Positions 44,451 through 53,673 of a DNA stretch of 64,000 bases are shown here, in pieces. Source of the stretch: Hypericibacter adhaerens (GTDB taxonomy: Bacteria; Pseudomonadota; Alphaproteobacteria; Dongiales; Dongiaceae); assembly GCF_008728835.1 (NCBI RefSeq), contig NZ_CP042582.1:4080217-4144216 (forward strand), read 5' to 3'. The position numbers and the translations under genes were made by a program. Numbering within the stretch: the first letter of the stretch is position 1; every line of letters begins with the position of its first letter. The notes under the pieces are model-generated. The model had not been told where the DNA came from. It did no database searches and worked only from the letters and a program-made list of their open reading frames with translations.

Positions 44451-44807
44451 TCGCATCGCGCGGGATCCGTCGGACGGAAGGCAGGATGGAACCATGGAGC
44501 CAGACACGCCAGAATCCGATGGCGAGACGACGGCCGAAGGAGACCTGCGCAGCCGCTGACAACGCAGCGCCGCGCGTCAAGGCGGGAAGAGTGGAGGCAA
44601 GAGCCGCCAGGATCGGCAACAGGTCGTCCACGATGTCCCAGCCGCGTCAGCGCTGAGGGCATACATGGCGTCGCGGACGCCGCGAAACGAAGAAGAACGA
44701 AGAAGAGAGGGCGGCCGGAACCCGTGGACATGGACCGCGGGTCGAGACGAGGAGTCCGGTCGATTATGCCGGAATGCCTCTCCGCGAGCGCGTTCTCTTG
44801 GAGCGAA
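44451..44807. other. Intergenic region between DUF1491 gene and tRNA-Phe
   Basis: This stretch of 357 bases has several short frames on the reverse strand. One (44371-44631) has a hydrophobic N-terminus but lacks any family character and overlaps the DUF1491 gene. No clear promoter, repeat or RNA gene was recognised. Confidence 0.35.
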
Positions 44808-44883
44808 TGGTGCCCAGGGGCGGAATCGAACCACCGACACGGGGATTTTCAGTCCCCTGCTCTACCATCTGAGCTACCTGGGC
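44808..44883 (-). tRNA. tRNA-Phe (anticodon GAA)
   Basis: On the reverse strand the acceptor GCCCAGG (44877-44883) pairs with CCTGGGC (44812-44818). The anticodon stem GGGGA/TCCCC encloses CTGAAAA, giving GAA. The T loop is TTCGATT, and CCA is encoded (44808-44810). It lies downstream of yacG, whose order yacG followed by tRNA-Phe is common in alphaproteobacteria. Confidence 0.97.
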
Positions 44884-45046
44884 GGGATCATTCGGTCGGA
44901 CAAGACGAGCGCTTATAGAGAAAACCGCTGGGGCTGTCCAGCCCGGCCGGAGGCCGCCCCCTTGACCGCTAACCGGCTAAAATCGCGGAGAAATTCAGGG
45001 TCGAGCAGGGTCGCCGGCGGACCGGGGCGGAGCTGTCCCGGGCCGG

Positions 45047-45322
45047 CTATTCCGCATCCCCGTCCCGGGACGGGACCTCGTCCTCGGGGCTCTCGTCGGT
45101 CTGGACGCGATAGGATTCCTTGAGCCAGCGCCCGAGATCGATCTCGGCGCAGCGCTTCGAGCAGAACGGGCGATGGACGGGATCGCGAGGACGCCCGCAG
45201 ATCGGACAGCGACCGCCTTTGGCCGGCACGGTGCCCGCCTCGCGGGTTGGCGGCGCCTCCTGCTGGGCGCGCCGTTCGCGTTCCGCCCGGCGGCGGGCGA
45301 GATCCTCGATCTTGGCGCTCAT
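45047..45322 (-). CDS. yacG: DNA gyrase inhibitor YacG (zinc ribbon)
   Basis: This 91-residue protein carries the YacG zinc-ribbon: [21 protein letters not shown], in two CxxC-type pairs, followed by [15 protein letters not shown]. YacG binds GyrB and inhibits gyrase in E. coli. The N-terminal 35 residues are charged and Ala-rich, longer than in E. coli. It is the last protein gene of the reverse-strand run from murA, 31 bases after the RNase E/G-like gene, with tRNA-Phe further on. Confidence 0.93.
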   Translation of the reverse strand: MSAKIEDLARRRAERERRAQQEAPPTREAGTVPAKGGRCPICGRPRDPVHRPFCSKRCAEIDLGRWLKESYRVQTDESPEDEVPSRDGDAE

Positions 45323-45353
45323 CGATCCGGTTCGATTCTCATGGCTTCGTTGT

Positions 45354-46601
45354 TCATCCGGGGCTGCCCCCGATCGGTCGCCGGCGCATCAGCCTACCGG
45401 TCGCCTCGCCGGCCTCGCAAGGCCCGAGGAACAGCTCGGTGAGAGGAGCACCGCGCCGTTGCCGGGTCATCTGCACCAGTCCCAGATCCGACATCGGCAA
45501 CACGCGGGTTCGCGCGGGGTCGTCGGCAAGCGCGTGGCGCAGGGCCTTCACCACCCGGTCACGGTCGGCGCTGCTCTCCATATCGATGAAGTCGATCACC
45601 ACCAGCCCGCCGATGGCGCGCAGGCGCAGCTGATGGGCGATCGCCTCGACAGCCTGCAAATTCAGCTTGAGCCGCAGATCGGTGCGGCTGGCGGCCGGGC
45701 GGCGGTCGGATGCCGTCCCGCTGTTCACATCGATGGCCGTCAGGGTTTCGCCCGGCTCGAACAGGAGCCATCCGCCGCCGGAAAGCGCCAGCCGCGGCTC
45801 GAGGGCGCTCTGGACAGCCTCCTCCAGGTCGGCCGGGGAAGGAACCCAATCGCGCAACGGCTGCACCTCGATGGCGACCCCTTCGATGGCCGAGGCGGCA
45901 AGCTCGGTCTCGATCCGTCGCGCCAGGGTGCGATTGTCGGCGGTGAGCAAGACCGCCTCTTCACCCGGCAGCTCCTGCAACAGGGACAGCAGAGCGCCCG
46001 GCGCCGGCCGCAAGGGGCCGGGAGCGGTCGCTTGGGTCGAGGCTTCGGCGCAGCCCTGCCAGCTCGCCGCCAGCATCGACGCTTCCTTGACGATGCTGTC
46101 GACCGGAGCGTGCGCCGCGCGCAGCGTCAGGCGGAGGCCGGCCTGGCTCTGGGCAGAGAGGCCGCGCAACGCCGTGTGCAAGCGTCGCGTCTCTTCCGGC
46201 GTGAACGCCACGCCCGCCATATGGACGCCGCTCTCCTTGGCCAGAAGGTCGACGAAGCGGCCCTCGAGAATGGGGGCTGCGGTTAGCCTCGGCGATTTCT
46301 CGCCGCTGGGATCGCGCATCACCTGGACCGGCAGGCGATCGCCTTCGACGCGCTTTTCGCCCCGGCGCAGGGGCAGCAGCCCGGTATCAAGGCCGGCCTC
46401 GGTCTGGTCGAAAGCGACGAAGGCGGCATCCAGGCCGTGATCGACCCGCACCACCTGCCCCAGGAACAAGGCGCCGCTGCGGTCGCGCCGGTCGGGAGCG
46501 TCGATGCGATAGGCGGCGAGCCGTCCGCGGCGCCACAGCGCCACGTGACGTTCCTCGCCGCGTTCGGCGACAAAGACCCGCGCGGGCTCGGCCTTCGGCA
46601 T
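45354..46601 (-). CDS. Short RNase E/G-family protein lacking the zinc-link
   Basis: The 415-residue protein has an S1-like N-terminal region ([20 protein letters not shown]) and the catalytic core of RNase E/G: the DNase-I-like aspartates are in [11 protein letters not shown] and [11 protein letters not shown], matching the two metal-binding aspartates. It ends with [20 protein letters not shown], close to the family C-terminus, but the CPxCxG zinc-link motif is missing. At 415 residues it is shorter than RNase G (about 490). It may be a specialised or reduced enzyme, since a full RNase E is probably elsewhere. It follows maf by 5 bases. Confidence 0.85.
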   Translation of the reverse strand: MPKAEPARVFVAERGEERHVALWRRGRLAAYRIDAPDRRDRSGALFLGQVVRVDHGLDAAFVAFDQTEAGLDTGLLPLRRGEKRVEGDRLPVQVMRDPSGEKSPRLTAAPILEGRFVDLLAKESGVHMAGVAFTPEETRRLHTALRGLSAQSQAGLRLTLRAAHAPVDSIVKEASMLAASWQGCAEASTQATAPGPLRPAPGALLSLLQELPGEEAVLLTADNRTLARRIETELAASAIEGVAIEVQPLRDWVPSPADLEEAVQSALEPRLALSGGGWLLFEPGETLTAIDVNSGTASDRRPAASRTDLRLKLNLQAVEAIAHQLRLRAIGGLVVIDFIDMESSADRDRVVKALRHALADDPARTRVLPMSDLGLVQMTRQRRGAPLTELFLGPCEAGEATGRLMRRRPIGGSPG

Positions 46602-46606
46602 GAGGC

Positions 46607-47212
46607 CTAGCCTCGCTCGTCCCAGGCGAAACCGAGGCCCCGCAGCAGGGCCGCGGTTTCATGGAGCGGCAGCCCCACCACGTTCGAATAGGAGCCGATG
46701 ATCGTCGGCACGAACGCGGCGGCGCGGCCTTGGATCGCATACCCCCCGGCCTTGCCCTCCCATTCGCCGCTGGCGAGATAGGCGTCGATCTCGGAGGCCG
46801 ACAGCCGCTTGACGATGACGACGGTCGTCACCAGACGGCGCACCCGCCGGCCGTCGGGACCGAACAGCGTCACCGCGCCCAGCACGCGATGACGGCGGCC
46901 CGACAACAAGGTCAGGCAGTCCCGCGCGGTACGGGCATCCGTCGCCTTGGGCAGGATGCGCCGGCCGCAGGCCACGACCGTATCGGCGGCCAGCACGAAG
47001 GCGCCCGGATGGCGCGCCCGCACGACCTCCGCCTTGGCATCCGCGAGGCGGCGGGCATGGGCCGGCGGCAGCTCCTGCCGGCGGGGGCTCTCGTCGATAT
47101 CGGCGGGATCGACCGCCGAGGGCACGATCCCGATCTGGCGCAGCAGATCGACCCGGCGCGGCGAGGCCGACGCGAGCACCAAGGGAATGGAATCGGGACG
47201 GGTCGGGGACAT
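46607..47212 (-). CDS. maf: Maf-family nucleotide pyrophosphatase
   Basis: The 201-residue protein shows Maf motifs: LVLASASPRRVDLLRQIG near residue 10, LAADTVVACGRRILPKA (catalytic Asp), and EGKAGGYAIQGRAAAFV. It hydrolyses non-canonical or pyrimidine nucleoside triphosphates such as dTTP/UTP. The ATG at 47210-47212 is chosen; a TTG nine bases upstream is unlikely. It lies 24 bases downstream of infA in the same direction, a common order in alphaproteobacteria, and just upstream of the RNase E/G-like gene. Confidence 0.93.
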   Translation of the reverse strand: MSPTRPDSIPLVLASASPRRVDLLRQIGIVPSAVDPADIDESPRRQELPPAHARRLADAKAEVVRARHPGAFVLAADTVVACGRRILPKATDARTARDCLTLLSGRRHRVLGAVTLFGPDGRRVRRLVTTVVIVKRLSASEIDAYLASGEWEGKAGGYAIQGRAAAFVPTIIGSYSNVVGLPLHETAALLRGLGFAWDERG

Positions 47213-47236
47213 GCCCGGCAAGCACCCCCGAATGGG

Positions 47237-47455
47237 TTACTTGAAGCGGAACGTGATACGGCCCTTGGTGAGGTCGTAGGGCGTCATCTCGACGTTCACG
47301 CGGTCGCCGGCCAGGACGCGGATCCGGTTCTTGCGCATCTTGCCCGAGGTGTGTGCCAGGACGACATGCTCATTGTCGAGCTTCACCCGGAACATCGCGT
47401 TGGGCAGCAGCTCGAGCACTGTGCCCGAAAACTCGATCAGATCTTCTTTCGCCAT
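47237..47455 (-). CDS. infA: Translation initiation factor IF-1
   Basis: The 72-residue OB-fold protein is essentially complete and highly conserved: it begins [19 protein letters not shown] and contains [39 protein letters not shown] and [12 protein letters not shown]-1 binds the ribosomal A site during initiation. It is transcribed in the reverse direction after the LMW phosphatase gene, separated by 163 bases, which may hold its own promoter. Confidence 0.98.
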   Translation of the reverse strand: MAKEDLIEFSGTVLELLPNAMFRVKLDNEHVVLAHTSGKMRKNRIRVLAGDRVNVEMTPYDLTKGRITFRFK

Positions 47456-47618
47456 TCAGACTCCATCGATGCCCCGGGGATCTTCGCGGGAGCGCGCATG
47501 CGGGCCAGCGGCCTTCCGGGGGTGAAAGCGGCGCGGGATCATAGCGCCTCGAACCGCCGGGGCAAACCCCCGCCGGTAGCCCCGAGAACGCGACATTTCC
47601 GCCGATTCGGGGCCGTTC

Positions 47619-48062
47619 CTAGAGGTTGACGGAGCCGCTCGCGGGGAACTTGGCCTTGATCCGGCGGATCAGGCTGTCCCGGACCTGGCGATAGGCCTCG
47701 AGCCGCGTTTCGCGGCTGCCCTCGACATGGGAGGGATCCATGGTCTGCCAATATTCCACCTCGCAGGCCATGGTCCGGGTCATCTCGACGGCGCGGTGAT
47801 GGGCTTCGGGCGAGAGCGAGACGACGAGGTCGAAGGAACCGTCCTCGAGCTCGTCGAAGCTCTTGGATTTGTGCTTGCTGATATCGATCCCGATCTCGTC
47901 CATCACCGCGACCGCGAACGGATCGACGCTGTCGGAGCGCACGCCGGCCGAATCGACATAGATCCGGTGGCCATGGAGATGGCGGAGCAGCCCCTCCGCC
48001 ATGGGGGAGCGGATCGCGTTGAGGCTGCAGCAGAAGAGAACGCTTCCGGGCAGGTCCTGCAT
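47619..48062 (-). CDS. Low-molecular-weight phosphotyrosine phosphatase / arsenate reductase-like protein
   Basis: This 147-residue protein has the CX5R phosphate loop in FCCSLNAIRSPMAEG near residue 11 (C12-R18 with following Ser), and the general-acid Asp in the MDPSHVEGS segment. These fit the LMW protein tyrosine phosphatase fold shared by arsenate reductases. It is encoded 7 bases after the UPF0262 gene. In alphaproteobacteria a phosphatase commonly lies at this place between UPF0262 and infA, so the setting is conserved rather than arsenic-related. The substrate is unknown. Confidence 0.87.
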   Translation of the reverse strand: MQDLPGSVLFCCSLNAIRSPMAEGLLRHLHGHRIYVDSAGVRSDSVDPFAVAVMDEIGIDISKHKSKSFDELEDGSFDLVVSLSPEAHHRAVEMTRTMACEVEYWQTMDPSHVEGSRETRLEAYRQVRDSLIRRIKAKFPASGSVNL

Positions 48063-48069
48063 CGTCCGC

Positions 48070-48558
48070 CTATGCCCGGATGTGAAGCACGCAGATCAGC
48101 GTGAACAGGCGCCTCGCTGTATTCCCGTCGAGCTCGATCTTGCCGGCCAGCCGCTCGCGCAGCAGCTCGGCGCCCTCGTTATGGAGCCCGCGGCGGCCCA
48201 TATCGATCGCCTCGATCTGCGACGGCGAGGAGCGCTTGATCGCTTCGTAGTAGCTTTCGCAGACCGTGAAATAGTCCTTCACGATGCGGCGGAACGGCGT
48301 CAGGGAGAGGATATGCTTCGCCAGCGGCTCGGCGCTCTCGGCGGCGATATCGAGCACCAGACGGTTGTCCTCGATGCCGAGCGACAGGTTGTAGGGCCCG
48401 GCCGGTCCCTCCACCAGGCAGAAGCTGTTCTCTTCGATCAGGTCGTAGATCGCGACCGCGCGTTCATGCTCGACCTCCGGGCTGCGCCGCACGACGGACC
48501 GTTCGTCCAGCGTCACCCGGGCGATGCGATTGGTCGGGGGCGCGGCCGGCGGCTCCAC
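48070..48558 (-). CDS. UPF0262 family protein
   Basis: The protein of about 162 residues is a member of the alphaproteobacterial UPF0262 family, identified by [32 protein letters not shown], and the tail [18 protein letters not shown]. Its function is unknown. A GTG at 48556-48558 is preferred, with GAGG 8 bases upstream and homology starting 9 residues later; the longer frame to 48606 would overlap hisD by 38 bases. It follows hisD in the conserved run murA-hisG-hisD, where UPF0262 is usually next. Confidence 0.87.
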   Translation of the reverse strand: MEPPAAPPTNRIARVTLDERSVVRRSPEVEHERAVAIYDLIEENSFCLVEGPAGPYNLSLGIEDNRLVLDIAAESAEPLAKHILSLTPFRRIVKDYFTVCESYYEAIKRSSPSQIEAIDMGRRGLHNEGAELLRERLAGKIELDGNTARRLFTLICVLHIRA

Positions 48559-48568
48559 GCGAGGCACC

Positions 48569-49864
48569 TCAAGGCAGGTTGAGGCGGATGGCGATGGCGC
48601 GGGCATGCGCCTCGAGACCCTCGGCCCGCGCCAGCGTCACCGCGGCAGGACCGAGCCGGGCCAAGCTCTCGGCATCGCAGCGCACGATCGAGGTGCGCTT
48701 GAGGAAGTCATGGACGCCGAGCCCCGAGGAGAATCGCGCGCTGCGGGCCGTGGGCAGCACATGGTTGGGGCCCGCCACATAATCGCCGACCGCCTCCGGC
48801 GCGTAGCGGCCGAGGAAGATGGCGCCGGCATTCCGGATTTTCAGGGATAACGGCTCGGGATCGGCGACCGCGAGCTCGAGATGCTCGGGCGCGATCCGAT
48901 CCACCAGCGGCACGGCATCCTCGAGCCGTTCCACCAGGATGATCGCGCCGTGCGACGCCCAGCTCGCCCGCGCGATGGCCGCCCGCGGCGCCCGCGCCAG
49001 CTCGGCCTCGACCGCCGCCTCGACCCGGCCGGCGAAGGCCGCGTCGTCCGTGATCAGGATCGACTGGGCGGCCTCGTCATGCTCCGCCTGCGAAAGAAGG
49101 TCCATCGCGATCCAGGCAGGGTCGTTCTCGCCATCGGCCACCACCAGGATTTCCGACGGACCGGCGATCATGTCGATGCCGACCTGCCCATAGACCAGCC
49201 GCTTGGCGGCCGCGACATAGGCGTTGCCCGGCCCCACGATCTTGTCCACGGGCGGGATGGTCGGCGTCCCATAGGCGAGCGCCGCGACCGCCTGGGCCCC
49301 GCCGATGCGATGGATCTCGCCGATGCCGGCGATCCGGGCCGCCGCCATGACGGCGGGATTGAGCGTGCCGCCCGGCGTCGGCACCACCATCGCCAGCCGC
49401 GTGACCCCGGCCACCCGCGCCGGCACCGCATTCATGAGCACCGAACTCGGATAGGCCGCGGCCCCGCCCGGCACATAGAGCCCGACCGAAGCCAGCGGCC
49501 GCCAGCGGGCACCCAGCCGCGCGCCACTGGCATCCTCGTAATCGAGGTCCTGCGGCAGCAGCTTGCGGTGATAGCTCTCGATCCGCTCGGCGGCGAACTG
49601 CAGGGCCTCTCGCACCGCAGCGGGGCATTGCGCGGCCGCCCCGTCGATCTCGGCATCGGTCAGGCGGATGGCGCCCGCCTCGAGCTCCATCCGGTCGAAG
49701 CGCCGCGTGTAGTCGACCAGGGCCGCGTCGCCGCGCCGGCGCACATCGGCGATGATCGCCTGGACGGTGTCGTTGACATCCTGCTGCGCCTCGCGCTTGC
49801 CGGCGAGAAGCTCCGTGAAGCGCATCTCGAAATAGGGATCGCGCCGGTCGAGCTTAAGCGGCAT
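48569..49864 (-). CDS. hisD: Histidinol dehydrogenase
   Basis: The 431-residue enzyme catalyses the last two steps of histidine synthesis, oxidising histidinol to histidine with NAD. Family marks are [68 protein letters not shown], the catalytic Glu/His in [15 protein letters not shown] and the zinc-binding [13 protein letters not shown]. It overlaps hisG by 11 bases, so the two are translationally coupled. Length matches the family. The gene is followed by UPF0262 after 10 bases. Confidence 0.97.
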   Translation of the reverse strand: MPLKLDRRDPYFEMRFTELLAGKREAQQDVNDTVQAIIADVRRRGDAALVDYTRRFDRMELEAGAIRLTDAEIDGAAAQCPAAVREALQFAAERIESYHRKLLPQDLDYEDASGARLGARWRPLASVGLYVPGGAAAYPSSVLMNAVPARVAGVTRLAMVVPTPGGTLNPAVMAAARIAGIGEIHRIGGAQAVAALAYGTPTIPPVDKIVGPGNAYVAAAKRLVYGQVGIDMIAGPSEILVVADGENDPAWIAMDLLSQAEHDEAAQSILITDDAAFAGRVEAAVEAELARAPRAAIARASWASHGAIILVERLEDAVPLVDRIAPEHLELAVADPEPLSLKIRNAGAIFLGRYAPEAVGDYVAGPNHVLPTARSARFSSGLGVHDFLKRTSIVRCDAESLARLGPAAVTLARAEGLEAHARAIAIRLNLP

Positions 49865-50543
49865 CGACCGCCTCCTGGATCCGCGACACGAGATCGCCGA
49901 TCGCCTCGGGATGGAGCTTGAGCGCCGTGCGGTTCACCACCAACCGGGAGCTCACCTCGGCGATGGTCTCGATCTCGGCCAGACCGTTGGCCTTGAGCGT
50001 GGCCCCGGTCTGGACCAGGTCGACGATACGCGTGCAAAGCCCCAGCTGTGGCGCCAGTTCCATGGCGCCGCTGAGCACGATGCATTCGGCCTGCACGCCG
50101 CGCTCGGCGAAATGGCGCCGCGCGGTCTCGGGATATTTGGTCGCGACCCGCACATGGCTCCAGCGGCTGGGATCGTCGCTGGCCGCCAACTCGTTGGGCT
50201 CGGCCACGGCGATCCGGCAGCGCCCGACGCCCAGATCGATCGGCGCATAGAGCTCGGGGTAGTCGAACTCCATCAGCACGTCGCTGCCGGCGATACCCAG
50301 ATGGGCCGCGCCGAAGGCGACGAAGGTCGCGACATCGAAGCTGCGGACCCGCACCACCGTGAGGCCCTCGATATTGGTGTCGAAGCGCAGCTTGCGCGAG
50401 CGCTCATTGTCGAAATCCGGCTCGACCTCGATGCCGGCGCGCGCCAGGAGCGGCATCACCTCCGGCAGGATCCGGCCTTTGGGCAAAGCCAGGATGATGG
50501 CATCGGCACCGCGGGTTGCCGCGCGTCGCGAGGAGCCGCTCAT
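49854..50543 (-). CDS. hisG: ATP phosphoribosyltransferase, short form
   Basis: The 229-residue enzyme condenses ATP and PRPP in the first step of histidine synthesis. Motifs are LALPKGRILPEVMPLLARAG near residue 18, HLGIAGSDVLMEFDYPELY, and the PRPP loop IVDLVQTGATLKANGL. It lacks the C-terminal regulatory domain of the long form, so it should need the HisZ regulatory subunit, which is not in this window. It overlaps DUF2948 by four bases upstream and hisD by 11 bases downstream. Confidence 0.96.
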   Translation of the reverse strand: MSGSSRRAATRGADAIILALPKGRILPEVMPLLARAGIEVEPDFDNERSRKLRFDTNIEGLTVVRVRSFDVATFVAFGAAHLGIAGSDVLMEFDYPELYAPIDLGVGRCRIAVAEPNELAASDDPSRWSHVRVATKYPETARRHFAERGVQAECIVLSGAMELAPQLGLCTRIVDLVQTGATLKANGLAEIETIAEVSSRLVVNRTALKLHPEAIGDLVSRIQEAVDAA

Positions 50544-51073
50544 GCGGGGCTCTTCCGGTTCGGAGCGGCCTCGTCATCCGCATGGTGCGGCAGCCAGCCG
50601 GTCGGCCAGGCTTCGCCCAGATCCTCGAAATGGCAGCGGACCGCCTCGACCTCGAGCCGTACCGTGGCGTTGCCGGCGAACATGAGCAGGATCGTGTCGT
50701 CCTGCGCCTGGACCGTCAGCAGCTCCAGGAACTCGGGCCCCTTTGCCAGCGAGAAGCCCCTGAGCTTCACCCCGCGGACGCGATCGAAACAGACACCGCA
50801 ATGGACGCGCTGATAGACCGGGCCCAGGACCTCCCCATCCGCGAACTCGGCATCGCCGGCGGCGGGCCGCGCGGGGGCGCTCGTCGGCTCGTCCGGCGCC
50901 CGCTCGGCGGCGACCTCCCAGCGGAACCGGTTGGCGACGAAGGCGAAACGCTTCTCCGCCGCGAGATAGGTCATGTCCCGCGGCCGCACCAGCGCATCCT
51001 GCAGGCAGGCGGCGATGATCGCCAGATCGGCGGCGTCGCGTGCCCGCAGCTTCAGTCCGCCACTCACGCTCAT
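50540..51073 (-). CDS. DUF2948 family protein
   Basis: This 177-residue protein matches DUF2948, a family found in alphaproteobacteria and usually encoded between murA and hisG, as here. Its pattern includes [42 protein letters not shown] and LRGFSLAKG with the C-terminal [17 protein letters not shown]. The function is unknown. It overlaps murA (ATGA) and hisG by four bases on each side, so it is translated as part of the run. Confidence 0.88.
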   Translation of the reverse strand: MSVSGGLKLRARDAADLAIIAACLQDALVRPRDMTYLAAEKRFAFVANRFRWEVAAERAPDEPTSAPARPAAGDAEFADGEVLGPVYQRVHCGVCFDRVRGVKLRGFSLAKGPEFLELLTVQAQDDTILLMFAGNATVRLEVEAVRCHFEDLGEAWPTGWLPHHADDEAAPNRKSPA

Positions 51074-52356
51074 CCGTGAATCCGTTCGATGTCCGCGCCG
51101 CAGGCTTCGAGCTTCTCCGTCAGCCGCTCATAGCCGCGATCGAGGTGATAGACGCGGTTGAGGATCGTGTCGCCCTCGGCCACTAGGCCCGCCATCACCA
51201 GCGACACCGAGGCTCGCAGGTCGGTCGCCATCACCGGTGCGCCGGTGAGCCTCGGCACGCCGCGCACCATGGCGGAGGCGCCGTGCACCGTGATGTTGGC
51301 CCCCATGCGGGCAAGCTCGGGCACATGCATGAAACGGTTCTCGAAGATCGTCTCCGTGATCATGGCGGCTCCCTGTGACACGGTCATCAAGGCCATGAAC
51401 TGGGCCTGGAGATCGGTCGGGAATCCCGGGAACGGCTCGGTGATCGCATCCGTTCCCTGGAGCGGCCCGTTGGCGAGGCTGACATGGAGACCCCGGTTGG
51501 TGCTCTTGAGGGCCACACCCGCCCGCTCGAGCACGGTGCAGACCGTTCCGATCAGCTCGCGCTCGGCGCCGATCAGCTCGACCGACCCGCCGGTGATGGC
51601 CGTCGCCATCGCATAGGTCCCGGTCTCGATGCGATCCACCACCACGTCATGCCGGGCGCCATGGAGCCGGTCGACCCCGTGGATCAGGATCTTGTCCGTG
51701 CCTGCGCCCTCGATTTTGGCACCCATCGAGGTCAGGCATTTCGCGAGGTCGACGATCTCGGGCTCGCGTGCGGCATTGACGATCTCCGTCGTCCCCCGGG
51801 CGAGACTCGCCGCCATCATCAGGTTTTCCGTGGCGCCCACGGACACCATCGGAAAGGCGACCGAGCCGCCCGTCAGCCCGCGCGGCGCCGTCGCCACCAC
51901 ATAGCCTTCCTTGAGCTCAATCTCGGCGCCGAGCTTCTGCATCGCCATCAGGTGCAGGTCGATCGGCCGCGTGCCGATGGCGCAACCGCCGGGCAGCGAC
52001 ACCTCCGCACGGCCGGCACGCGCCAGCAGCGGCCCCAGCACCAGCACCGAGGCGCGCATCTTGCGCACCAGGTCGTAGTCCGCGCGCGTCTGGCGGATGT
52101 TCCGGCTGGTCAGCTCCATGATCCGGCCGGTATGGCCGCCGGGATGGGACTGGCCGTTGAGCGCGATCTCGGTCCCGAGCTGGGCCAGCAGCCCCGCCAT
52201 GGTGGTGATATCCGCCAGGTGCGGCAGGTTGCCCAGCGTCAGGGTCTCGTCGGTCAGGAGGCTGACCGACATCAGCGGCAGGGCCGCGTTCTTGGCGCCA
52301 CTGATCGGAATTTCGCCCTTGAGCGGCTTGCCGCCACGGACGCGGATCTTGTCCAT
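51070..52356 (-). CDS. murA: UDP-N-acetylglucosamine 1-carboxyvinyltransferase
   Basis: MurA transfers enolpyruvate from PEP to UDP-GlcNAc, the first committed step of peptidoglycan synthesis. The 428-residue protein opens [21 protein letters not shown] with the KNAALPLM segment. The catalytic Cys that fosfomycin alkylates is in [15 protein letters not shown], and later [12 protein letters not shown]-type segments and [12 protein letters not shown] are present. It is the first of the reverse-strand run that continues to yacG. GlmU, which makes the UDP-GlcNAc substrate, is at the far left of the window. Confidence 0.97.
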   Translation of the reverse strand: MDKIRVRGGKPLKGEIPISGAKNAALPLMSVSLLTDETLTLGNLPHLADITTMAGLLAQLGTEIALNGQSHPGGHTGRIMELTSRNIRQTRADYDLVRKMRASVLVLGPLLARAGRAEVSLPGGCAIGTRPIDLHLMAMQKLGAEIELKEGYVVATAPRGLTGGSVAFPMVSVGATENLMMAASLARGTTEIVNAAREPEIVDLAKCLTSMGAKIEGAGTDKILIHGVDRLHGARHDVVVDRIETGTYAMATAITGGSVELIGAERELIGTVCTVLERAGVALKSTNRGLHVSLANGPLQGTDAITEPFPGFPTDLQAQFMALMTVSQGAAMITETIFENRFMHVPELARMGANITVHGASAMVRGVPRLTGAPVMATDLRASVSLVMAGLVAEGDTILNRVYHLDRGYERLTEKLEACGADIERIHG

Positions 52357-52599
52357 CGAATGTCCTCGAATGCTCCGGAGTTCCGCCGATCGGGCCCTGC
52401 TACGCGTAGCCCCTCAGCCGGCCGGGCTGTTGGTGATCAATCTCGGAAGACGGACCCCCGGCTCCGGCCCAGGCAACCACGTCTTGATAATGATATTAGT
52501 GGAACAGGCCCGCCGGGGGAGTATTCAAAAGCCTGGTCTTCCGCCGACCGAACGGGGAGGTTGCGATCCCTGCCTCTGCGGCCCTGCCGAGGGTCGTGT

Positions 52600-52830
52600 T
52601 CAGCGTTCGTGTCGCCCCCCGTCGTCACCCTCGGCATGGTCGCTGCCCTCGGGCGGATGATCGGCGCGGGCGCGTTGCTGCTGTTTCCGGCGCAGGAGAT
52701 TCCGACGCAATTCGGCGGCGAGCCGCGCATCCTGGTCAGCGCCATGAACCGTCCCGTCATAGGGGGCACGAGTCGGCGGGGTACGCGGGGGTTTCGAGCT
52801 CCGGTCGGGCATCGGAAAGGGCTCCGGCAT
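52600..52830 (-). CDS. Small basic protein upstream of murA, hypothetical
   Basis: The short frame of about 76 residues lies upstream of murA on the same strand, 243 bases away. Its body (DARLAAELRRNLLRRKQQQRA) is a charged helix like small proteins often annotated in this position in alphaproteobacteria. Starts at 52830 and 52812 are possible; the second has GGAG 9 bases upstream. The larger frame to 52992 has no support. No function is known and it may not be coding. Confidence 0.4.
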   Translation of the reverse strand: MPEPFPMPDRSSKPPRTPPTRAPYDGTVHGADQDARLAAELRRNLLRRKQQQRARADHPPEGSDHAEGDDGGRHER

Positions 52831-53219
52831 TCCTGGTCCTGGGCGCCTGCGGAAATAGGCCGCTCGTCGGCCGGGGTCAAGGCGGGAACGCCACAAAGAG
52901 CGGCGCCGATTGCAGATGGGGAATCTATGGAGGGGGAAGATGGCGGGATTGGGATGAAGGCGCCGGCTCCAGGAGCTGGCGATCGCTGCCACGAGGCGGG
53001 GGAGATCCCGGAACGGGATTCCAGGGGCAGGATGTCGCGCCCGCCGGAACCGGCGGGGAAAGGGTAATCTTCTTAACCTGGAAGGCCTTAGACTGTCTCG
53101 GACCGGCTGGCCTTCGGCCTTGCTCTGGCCCGCTGGCTTATGGCAAGTTTCGCCGCCCTCGAGGGACCCTGGCGGACCCGTTCCGCCGATGCTATCCCCT
53201 CGACGGGGTCAATGCTCGT
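52831..53219. other. Intergenic region before tRNA-Thr
   Basis: This 389-base stretch holds no credible gene. Frames crossing it on either strand show the shadow reading of tRNA-Thr or lack family character. It should contain the tRNA-Thr promoter, but no strong -35/-10 pair was found by eye. Confidence 0.35.
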
Positions 53220-53294
53220 GCCGCCGTAGCTCAGAGGTAGAGCACGTCCTTGGTAAGGACGGGGTCGGAAGTTCGATTCTTCTCGGCGGCACCA
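53220..53294 (+). tRNA. tRNA-Thr (anticodon GGT)
   Basis: The acceptor GCCGCCG (53220-53226) pairs with CGGCGGC (53284-53290). D arm is GCTC/GAGC, the anticodon stem CGTCC/GGACG encloses TTGGTAA (anticodon GGT), and the T arm is GGAAG-TTCGATT-CTTCT. CCA is encoded (53292-53294). Variable region is short. Confidence 0.97.
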
Positions 53295-53319
53295 TTCCCT
53301 CTTCCGGAACATCGGCGCC

Positions 53320-53544
53320 TTATCCCTGGCCGGCACAAGCGCGCAGCTGCGCGCGCAGTCGCCCATAGTCGACGATTGCCCTGCCCAGCGCGCTGTCGGG
53401 AGGCAGGGCATGAACCTCTTCGGCAAGCCGCGCCTGGAATGCATCACTATAAGCCGGCACAGGAGGGCAGGCGGTGACGATGGGGTGCGCGCAGGCAGTC
53501 AGCGAGAAAAGGACCAGCAGCCCGCAACTTGTGACGAGCCGCAT
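53320..53544 (-). CDS. Rz1-like (o-spanin) small lipoprotein
   Basis: The 74-residue protein begins with a lipoprotein signal (LVLFSLTACAHP, lipobox LTAC). The mature part is short, Pro-containing and Cys-rich, with PPVPAYSDAFQARLAEEV and a helical segment GRAIVDYGRLRAQLRAC. These features resemble phage Rz1/o-spanin lipoproteins, which help disrupt the outer membrane at lysis. It lies between tRNA-Thr and the UAU tRNA, 2.5 kb from the prophage lysis genes, on the same strand as them. It may be a remnant or a captured gene. The family call is moderate because such proteins vary greatly. Confidence 0.6.
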   Translation of the reverse strand: MRLVTSCGLLVLFSLTACAHPIVTACPPVPAYSDAFQARLAEEVHALPPDSALGRAIVDYGRLRAQLRACAGQG

Positions 53545-53584
53545 GGCTGTCTATCCTTTCGCGTCGTCGCACCGGCACGCTCGG

Positions 53585-53673
53585 GCGCCTGTAGTTCAAC
53601 GGTAGAACAGCGGGCTTATACCCCGTTCGCTCCGGACTGGAGCAAGATGCCGGTTCGAATCCGGCCGGGCGCA
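53585..53673 (+). tRNA. Unusual tRNA with anticodon TAT (Ile, AUA) and a long class-II-like variable arm
   Basis: Acceptor GCGCCTG (53585-53591) pairs with CGGGCGC (53666-53672), with one T-G pair. The D arm is GTTC/GAAC with a 7-base loop, as in class I tRNAs. The anticodon stem GCGGG (53610-53614) pairs with CCCGT (53622-53626), enclosing CTTATAC and giving TAT, which reads AUA. The 22-base variable region (53627-53648) includes the stem GCTCC/GGAGC, as in Leu, Ser or Tyr tRNAs. The T arm is GCCGG-TTCGAAT-CCGGC. After the discriminator A, the genomic bases are CCG, so CCA is not encoded, unlike the other tRNAs here. Confidence 0.75.

Noticed and set aside
44371-44631. Small reverse-strand gene with a hydrophobic N-terminus
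   Set aside because: It overlaps the DUF1491 gene, its composition changes abruptly, and no ribosome site or homology pattern is visible.
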